From contig JANRLJ010000043.1 in assembly GCA_033762735.1 (NCBI GenBank), positions 1 to 64,000 of the forward strand: a stretch of DNA of 64,000 nucleotides. Direction: 5' to 3'. This stretch comes from JANRLJ01 sp033762735 (GTDB lineage: Bacteria; Chloroflexota; Anaerolineae; Aggregatilineales; Phototrophicaceae). Shown in pieces: positions 59,549 to 64,000 of the stretch (position 1 is the stretch's first letter; each line of letters starts with the position of its first letter). The translations under genes were made by a program, and so were the position numbers. The notes under the pieces are model-generated. The model saw only the letters and a list, made by a program, of their open reading frames with translations, was not told where the DNA came from and made no database searches.

Positions 59549-59761
59549 ATGAACAAAATGCGGAGTTGGCTCATCGGCTTCACCATAGGCGCTGGGATAG
59601 CGGTCGTGCTGGTGGCCTTGTTCTCGCCCATCTCCGGCGAGGAGGTTGTCCAGCGACTTCGTGAAGGGTTTCGGGAGACGATGGCGGAGGCCAAACAGGC
59701 CAGCGAAAACCGCCGCCGTGAACTGGAAGCCGAACTGGCGCAGATGCAGGGCAGACGCTAA
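59549..59761 (+). CDS. YtxH-like small membrane protein
   Basis: 70 residues from ATG 59549 (AGGGTG upstream). One N-terminal helix (SWLIGFTIGAGIAVVLVALFSP) with the SPISGEE turn typical of YtxH/gas-vesicle-GvpP-like proteins, then a charged amphipathic helix (VVQRLREGFRETMAEAKQAS...RRRELEAELAQM). The family is associated with general stress in Firmicutes. A terminator follows directly. Confidence 0.8.
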   Translation: MNKMRSWLIGFTIGAGIAVVLVALFSPISGEEVVQRLREGFRETMAEAKQASENRRRELEAELAQMQGRR

Positions 59762-59783
59762 CGATCCATCACACGCATCTCGG

Positions 59784-59811
59784 AAGGACAGGGACAATCC
59801 CCTGTCCTTTT
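59784..59811 (+). terminator. Intrinsic terminator of the YtxH-like gene
   Basis: AAGGACAGGG and CCCTGTCCTT pair perfectly around a 6-base loop, followed by TTTT, 22 bases after the stop codon. Confidence 0.88.
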
Positions 59812-59857
59812 CGATTCAGGGGAGTAAGCGCCAGAACGCAGTGATGCTAAACTGAAT

Positions 59858-59990
59858 TTAACCACAGAGGACACAGAGCGCACAGAGATGGAAATTAACC
59901 GCCAAGATGCCAGGTATCACAGAGGTTTTCTACACCCTTTTCTTTGCGACCCTTTGCGCTCTCCGCGCCTTTGCGTCAACTCTTTTCCAC
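59858..59990. repeat. AACCACAGAGGACACAGAG long repeat
   Basis: The left part repeats CACAGAG/GACACAGAG words and the right part contains CTTTGCG and GCGCCTTTGCGTC words, as in 20046-20121. The two halves do not pair fully; it may be a fusion of two elements. It covers most of the gap 59812-59996, where no gene was seen. Confidence 0.65.
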
Positions 59991-59996
59991 GTCCCC

Positions 59997-61883
59997 CTAA
60001 CGCGCCTCCACCTGCACCTCATAGAGAGTCGGCTCGGTAGTGACAGGCGCGAAGGGCGAAACGGCCAGCGTCACCCGACGCACATCGTCGCCCAGTTCCA
60101 GCGACCAGGTGCTGTCCCCATTCGCCAGCCAGCGGGTGATCTCAACATCGTTCTCAAAGTGCTGCACCGCCTGCACCCACACCTGCTGCGGCAGCATGTT
60201 GTCCATCCACAGCCAGCCTTCGGGCTGCCAATCTCCGCCGTCCGCCTCAAAGTCACTGAAATAGCCCACTTCCGGCACAGCCACATCATCAATCAGCATC
60301 CCCGGTAGATTGGTCGCCTCGTCCGTCATCATGGCAAAGCGTACCAGGACATTCGGCTGCCCGGCATAGGCATTCAGCGAAATTTCCTGTAGCAGCCACC
60401 CGGCGGATTCCCCGCTGTAGCCGGGGCCATAGGCGTTACCGTGCGGGTTCGCCGTCATCATGTCGGGCGTGGTCAGCACGTCCCAGGTCGCGCCCTCATC
60501 CACGCTCACCAGCACATAGCCGTAATCCCACCCGGCTTCGATTTCATACCAGACCTGATACGTCAGTGTTGCGGTGGAGACGGTGGAGAGATCAAAAGCG
60601 CGGGTCAGCGTGGAAGCACTGCTGTCGCCCCGGTTGCTGTACCACATCGACTGCCCGCTGTAAGCTTCGGCAGGCACGAGCGGCACGGTCGTTGGCACAC
60701 TGAGCGAGATTTCAAGCGCCGTCGCTTCGCCGGGGATAACGAGCGTGTAGTAGTGTGTGCTGTACTGGTTGGCGGTTTCGCTGTGGGTAAAAGGATAGGC
60801 ACCAACCGCTTCCGTCACAAAAGCCGGTCGCGTGGTGAGCGCCTGATAGCCGTAGCGTCCATCCTTGAGAGTCCAGTCCTGAAGTGCGTTTGCCAGCACC
60901 CAATCGGCAAACAGATCGTTGACGCCGGGTTCACCCAGCCGTTGCAGCACGGTATCAAACGCAGCCAGCCCGTCAATCGGTTCGCTGCTCACGGCTTGCA
61001 GCGCTTCCAGCCCATAACGCTCATAAAAGTACAGGACAAACAGCATCGACGCGCCGTAGTGGGGGGCGTTCGAGCCGAGGTAGGCCCAGGTATTCAACTG
61101 GGTGGCAGGTACAGCCAGGAAGGATTCAACCGCCCAGTACACATCGTCATAACCCAGAAGGTACTCAGTGAACACGGAGAAGCCTTCGTCCAGCCAGCTC
61201 CATTCGTTCGCGTCCACATTGGCGCGGATCATGTGTTGGAATTCGTGCGCGAGTGTGCTTTCAACGCTGGGATCGTCAAGACTGGTGCCGAGCGTATCCA
61301 GGTTGAAGAAGAACATCTCCATTTCGTTACTGTAGCCGACGACCTCAGCGGGGAAGCTGTGCCGTCCAGCATAATAGGCGGCGATGCTCCCGCCGAGGTT
61401 ACGCGCAAACAGGGCATGAACGCGCGGATCAGCGTCAATCCCTGGCGAGGCTTCGCTCCCCCACAGAGCGCGAGTCTGCTGATAAATGTTCGTGTCAAAG
61501 GCGGCCACCAGCCCCCGCAGCGCCTCTTCGTTCAGGGAAACACCATCCTCAACCCAGGCGTAAAGATGCTCACCGACAACACGCAGCGTCGCCGTTACTT
61601 CAAAAGTCTGTTCCTCATCAAGATCGACTGCCCAGAAATTGGAGCGGTCGCCTTCCTGTAATAGGACAGGAGTCGCGGGTGGGGTGTCGATTTGCGTGAC
61701 ATCCAGCAGTTGCCGCGCCAGCTCGATGCGGTCGAGCGGCGGCAGAACCGCCTCATTCAGCGTGGTCAGGGTGGGATAGGCGTTGGCCTCGTCGGCGTGT
61801 GCGGGGAATTGGGGGGAAAGGCTCAGCAGAATAATAAGGCACAGAACCGGGAATACAGGGTGTTGCAGACGAATTTTTCTCAT
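59997..61883 (-). CDS. Secreted zinc metallopeptidase with immune-inhibitor-A-like C-terminus
   Basis: 628 residues with signal peptide (FPVLCLIILLSLSPQFPAHA). The catalytic zinc site is LAHEFQHMIRANV (HExxH) near residue 215, followed by EWSWLDEGFSVFTEYLLG, whose W-x-D/N-E-G-x-(S/A) supplies the third ligand Glu as in M30-like proteases. The last 250 residues are beta-rich: FDLSTVSTATLTYQVWYEIEAGWDYGYVLVSVD, as in the MAM/immune-inhibitor-A C-terminal module, and a final domain (LELGDDVRRVTLAVSPFAP). Probably degrades extracellular protein. Its start overlaps the KptA stop by 4 bases (ATGA). Confidence 0.85.
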   Translation of the reverse strand: MRKIRLQHPVFPVLCLIILLSLSPQFPAHADEANAYPTLTTLNEAVLPPLDRIELARQLLDVTQIDTPPATPVLLQEGDRSNFWAVDLDEEQTFEVTATLRVVGEHLYAWVEDGVSLNEEALRGLVAAFDTNIYQQTRALWGSEASPGIDADPRVHALFARNLGGSIAAYYAGRHSFPAEVVGYSNEMEMFFFNLDTLGTSLDDPSVESTLAHEFQHMIRANVDANEWSWLDEGFSVFTEYLLGYDDVYWAVESFLAVPATQLNTWAYLGSNAPHYGASMLFVLYFYERYGLEALQAVSSEPIDGLAAFDTVLQRLGEPGVNDLFADWVLANALQDWTLKDGRYGYQALTTRPAFVTEAVGAYPFTHSETANQYSTHYYTLVIPGEATALEISLSVPTTVPLVPAEAYSGQSMWYSNRGDSSASTLTRAFDLSTVSTATLTYQVWYEIEAGWDYGYVLVSVDEGATWDVLTTPDMMTANPHGNAYGPGYSGESAGWLLQEISLNAYAGQPNVLVRFAMMTDEATNLPGMLIDDVAVPEVGYFSDFEADGGDWQPEGWLWMDNMLPQQVWVQAVQHFENDVEITRWLANGDSTWSLELGDDVRRVTLAVSPFAPVTTEPTLYEVQVEAR

Positions 61884-62425
61884 TCGGGGAACTCGATAAA
61901 CTCCGGCGGAATGGCTTTGACAAGATAATGCTTTGGTTCGGGATGGTGGAAAATCAATCCAGCGGCGTGGGCGGCTTTCGCCCGAATCACCAGAAGAACG
62001 GGTTTTCCGCGCCGACCTGCGACGGTTGAAGCGCGTTCGGTATCGGTGGAAAGATGCACGTACTGACGCTGCTGTGAGTTCAGGCCATGTTCGCGGATCG
62101 AGGCTAAAGCCTGTGGGGTGGTGCCGTGATAGAGGATTTCCGGCGGTTCAACAGCAGGGTATTCAATTTCGGGAACGCTGCTGTGGCCGTAGAGCGCACG
62201 GATACGTCCCTGAATCACTTCAAAGCGCTGTTTCCCATCCGGGCTTTTCTCCAGCAGCGTGTTCAAATCCTGCATCGTGTATTGGTCGGGATAGCGTTTT
62301 TGAATCTGCTGCCAGACAGAATCGAGCGTGGTGAAGCCTTCGCTGTCGAGCGACAGGCCGAATTCTACTGCTTTGTGGCGCAGCATGAGCGAGAGAAATT
62401 TGGAGAGACGGGTCAGGTTAGCCAT
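61880..62425 (-). CDS. kptA: RNA 2'-phosphotransferase, KptA/Tpt1 family
   Basis: About 181 residues. The family removes a 2'-phosphate from RNA using NAD. Conserved blocks are visible: LTRLSKFLSLMLRHKAVEFGLSLDSEGF (first Arg-His), RIRALYGHSSVP, ILYHGTTPQALASIREHGL, QRQYVHLSTDTERAS and GKPVLLVIRAKAAHAAGL. In bacteria without tRNA splicing the natural substrate is uncertain; ADP-ribosylation of 5'-phosphorylated RNA or DNA ends has been reported for some members. Start at ATG 62425, 7 bases after a TATAAT; ATG 62434 would overlap that box. Confidence 0.95.
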   Translation of the reverse strand: MANLTRLSKFLSLMLRHKAVEFGLSLDSEGFTTLDSVWQQIQKRYPDQYTMQDLNTLLEKSPDGKQRFEVIQGRIRALYGHSSVPEIEYPAVEPPEILYHGTTPQALASIREHGLNSQQRQYVHLSTDTERASTVAGRRGKPVLLVIRAKAAHAAGLIFHHPEPKHYLVKAIPPEFIEFPE

Positions 62426-62432
62426 GCGCCGC

Positions 62433-62441
62433 ATTATAGCA
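62433..62441 (-). promoter_or_regulatory. Extended -10 promoter of kptA, leaderless arrangement
   Basis: TGCTATAAT on the minus strand ends 7 bases before ATG 62425, so the transcript would begin at or next to the start codon. No -35 box is convincing, as is common for extended -10 promoters. Confidence 0.55.
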
Positions 62442-62444
62442 GAA

Positions 62445-62831
62445 CTAGCGGCGGCTACGGCGGTTCTGCTCCATCATCAGGGCTTCCAGACTGGTCATCT
62501 CGCCGTCGTCCTGCGCCATCAACCGTTCGCGCAGATCGTCCAGTTCATCCTCGGTCAACCCCGCCAGCATCCGGCTGACGCGGGTGTCACTGCTGCGCTT
62601 GCCCTTTTCGGCGGCCTGCTGCTGCATCATCTGGGGCGTCATCCCAAGCGTCCCGTTCCAGACAAAGCGCGTCGCCAACAGCGCGGCAAGGGCAATCACC
62701 AGCGTCATTACCCCAATCGTAATCACCGCCGCTTCGCTCATCATGAAGGCGTTGATGACGAACATTGTCCCAATTGACCCAACGGCAAACCAGATAAAGA
62801 TGGTGGCAATCAAGCGTTCCCGCGCGTACAT
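62445..62831 (-). CDS. Two-helix membrane protein with C-terminal SHOCT-like helix
   Basis: 128 residues. Two hydrophobic segments (LIATIFIWFAVGSIGTMFVINAF and VITIGVMTLVIALAALLATRFV) and a cytoplasmic tail with VSRMLAGLTEDELDDLRERLM, an amphipathic helix like a SHOCT motif. Basic C-terminus (RRSRR). Function unknown. Near-adjacent to kptA on the same strand. Confidence 0.7.
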   Translation of the reverse strand: MYARERLIATIFIWFAVGSIGTMFVINAFMMSEAAVITIGVMTLVIALAALLATRFVWNGTLGMTPQMMQQQAAEKGKRSSDTRVSRMLAGLTEDELDDLRERLMAQDDGEMTSLEALMMEQNRRSRR

Positions 62832-62909
62832 AAACCCACCTCTGCCCTGTTTAAAGTGACTTTCTATGCTTTACGCAAATGCCCGGCGGCGCGTTGCAAC
62901 GGGCGCTGT

Positions 62910-63749
62910 TTAAACCGGAAGGCGCGAGCGCGTCATCTCGCTAAAGAGAGCCATAACCTTGCGCGTCATTTCACCCGGAACGCCCGCGCCAATCGTCCGA
63001 TCATCCACCTGTACGACAGGCATGACCTGCTTGTTGCTGGCCGTGATAAAGACTTCATCTGCGCGGTACAGGTCTTCCACCGGAAGATCGCGGATTTCGA
63101 GCGGGAACACCCCCTGCACCAGTTCCAGCACAGCACCGCGCGTGATGCCGGGCAGGATACCCTCGCCGGGCGTAACCAGAACACCGCCGAAGAAAGCAAA
63201 TAGATTGGTGGTCGTGCCTTCCAGCGCACGGCCTGCGGAGTCAGTGTAGATGGCTTCCACTGCGTCCTGGGCTTTGGCCTGCTTCAAGGCACGAATGGCC
63301 GGGATATAGTTGATGGTCTTCGCGCCGGGGAGATAGCGCTCCTCGCGCACAGTGATGATCTTAGCGCCATCCTTGTAATAATGGGCGGCGGGTGGCGAGG
63401 CAGGATGCACCAGCACGAGCAGGCGCGGTGCACCCGACGGCGTAATCCAGTCGGTCGTGTCGCCGCCAGTCACAACAATGCGCACGTTGCTTTCCGCATG
63501 GTCGTTGCGGTCGAGCGTCGCCAGCACAATCTGGACGACTTCCTCCTGCGTCCAGGGAAGCTCCAGCATGATCTGCTCGGCGGAGCGGAACAGGCGGGCG
63601 ACATGCTCCTCCAGATGGAACGGCTTGCCGTCGTACGTCCGCATGAAGTCGAACACACCATAGCCGCGCAGGACGGCTAAATCGGCTGCCGGGATACTGG
63701 CTTCTTCCGATGCGACAAATTCACCGTCGATATAATACACACTGTTCAC
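62910..63749 (-). CDS. Class IV PLP aminotransferase (branched-chain or D-amino-acid type)
   Basis: 279 residues from GTG 63749, which has GGGAG 8 bases upstream; longer frames are artefacts. Fold type IV features: VYYIDGEFVASEEASIPAADLAVLRGYGVFDFMRTYDGKPFHLEEHVARLF, the PLP Lys in GAKTINYIPAIRALKQAK, Glu in SAGRALEGTTTNLFAF, then TPGEGILPGITR. The family includes IlvE, D-amino-acid transaminase and aminodeoxychorismate lyase. YGVFDFMRTY favours a branched-chain or D-amino-acid enzyme over PabC, but the choice is open. Confidence 0.9.
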   Translation of the reverse strand: MNSVYYIDGEFVASEEASIPAADLAVLRGYGVFDFMRTYDGKPFHLEEHVARLFRSAEQIMLELPWTQEEVVQIVLATLDRNDHAESNVRIVVTGGDTTDWITPSGAPRLLVLVHPASPPAAHYYKDGAKIITVREERYLPGAKTINYIPAIRALKQAKAQDAVEAIYTDSAGRALEGTTTNLFAFFGGVLVTPGEGILPGITRGAVLELVQGVFPLEIRDLPVEDLYRADEVFITASNKQVMPVVQVDDRTIGAGVPGEMTRKVMALFSEMTRSRLPV

Positions 63750-63879
63750 GCTACAACTCCCAGGGCGTTTATCGTTTAAACAGATCATTGTAGTGCGTTC
63801 TAAAACAGGCGAGTATCGTGAATTGTGTCTATCCACCCTGAGAAGCGGTGTGGTTATTTCTTCCAATATCTGTAGGCGG

Positions 63880-64000
63880 TCAGGTCGCTGCTGCGCCGCC
63901 ATCCAGACTGAGCGCGATACCATTCACAAACGACGAAAGATCAGAGGCCAGATAGAGCACTGCGTCCGCAATTTCTTCGGGTTTACCCAGCCGACGCATC
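63880..64000 (-). CDS. Short-chain dehydrogenase/reductase, C-terminal fragment (window edge)
   Basis: The last 39 codons read RRLGKPEEIADAVLYLASDL then FVNGIALSLDGG, the standard end of classical SDR oxidoreductases (P-E-E-I-A, L-A-S-D, G-x-x-x-x-x-D-G-G). The Rossmann and YxxxK parts lie outside the window. Substrate unknown. Confidence 0.9.
   Translation of the reverse strand, partial: MRRLGKPEEIADAVLYLASDLSSFVNGIALSLDGGAAAT

Overview
The window reads as a piece of a Chloroflexota chromosome, most like the Anaerolineae. The evidence is indirect: moderately high GC; many lipoproteins and sortase-independent surface proteins with Thr/Pro-rich linkers; repeated use of FHA, SH3b, LysM, HEAT and SdrD-B modules; two eukaryote-type Ser/Thr kinases; no sign of LPS or outer-membrane genes; and large numbers of short intergenic palindromes. 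No rRNA is present and one tRNA was found. No prophage or CRISPR array is visible, and the only mobile element is the 3' end of an IS3-type transposase at the left edge.

Layout. 1-2.7 kb: IS3 remnant, a GIY-YIG nuclease protein, two membrane proteins, tRNA-Arg(CCT). 2.8-7.8 kb: an FHA/Ig-like/SH3 membrane protein and a large secreted beta-helix protein. 7.9-10 kb: a two-ATPase oligopeptide ABC pair without permeases. 10.3-14 kb: a duplicated SWIM-finger protein behind a structured leader, an NAD-dependent epimerase with an overlapping pentapeptide-repeat gene, and a xylose-isomerase-like protein. 14-24 kb: EGGVG-repeat protein, LysM and SdrD-like surface proteins, alanine dehydrogenase, an XRE regulator, a TauE transporter, a Nudix hydrolase, a HEAT/membrane protein and an SH3 protein. 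24-32 kb: a gene split by an in-frame stop, HEAT protein, DUF420-like membrane protein with a very acidic tail, GNAT, M28 peptidase, Ser/Thr kinase, and a receiver-like/roadblock-like protein. 33-38 kb: class A penicillin-binding protein and a GT-C glycosyltransferase. 38.4-43.3 kb: a minus-strand block with an M14 carboxypeptidase lipoprotein, a CcrM-like adenine methyltransferase, an unknown protein overlapping it, and an ABC-F protein behind a promoter, mini-ORF and terminator. 43.3-47.3 kb: two lipoproteins and a DHA2 exporter. 47.4-52.9 kb: FHA protein, a free-standing Clp_N-repeat protein and a kinase-AAA-TPR protein, a likely phospho-signalling neighbourhood. 53-64 kb: threonyl-tRNA synthetase behind a Thr-codon-rich leader peptide, histidine kinase, RidA, an HNH pair, small proteins, a secreted metalloprotease, KptA, class IV aminotransferase and the 3' end of an SDR gene.

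The strongest non-routine signals are regulatory. Three loci (thrS, the ABC-F gene and the SWIM gene) have a short upstream ORF plus RNA hairpins, which is the architecture of ribosome-mediated attenuation. The second theme is dispersed intergenic repeats. At least eleven copies of a variable-core palindrome share a GTAGGG/CCCTAC shell. Three other families are long AACCAC-type inverted repeats, CCCCTCTCC-type hairpins and a GAGCAACGAGCGATGAG word family. The third is a CcrM-like GANTC-type methyltransferase translationally coupled to an unrecognised partner. All functional names come from reading the sequence without database searches.
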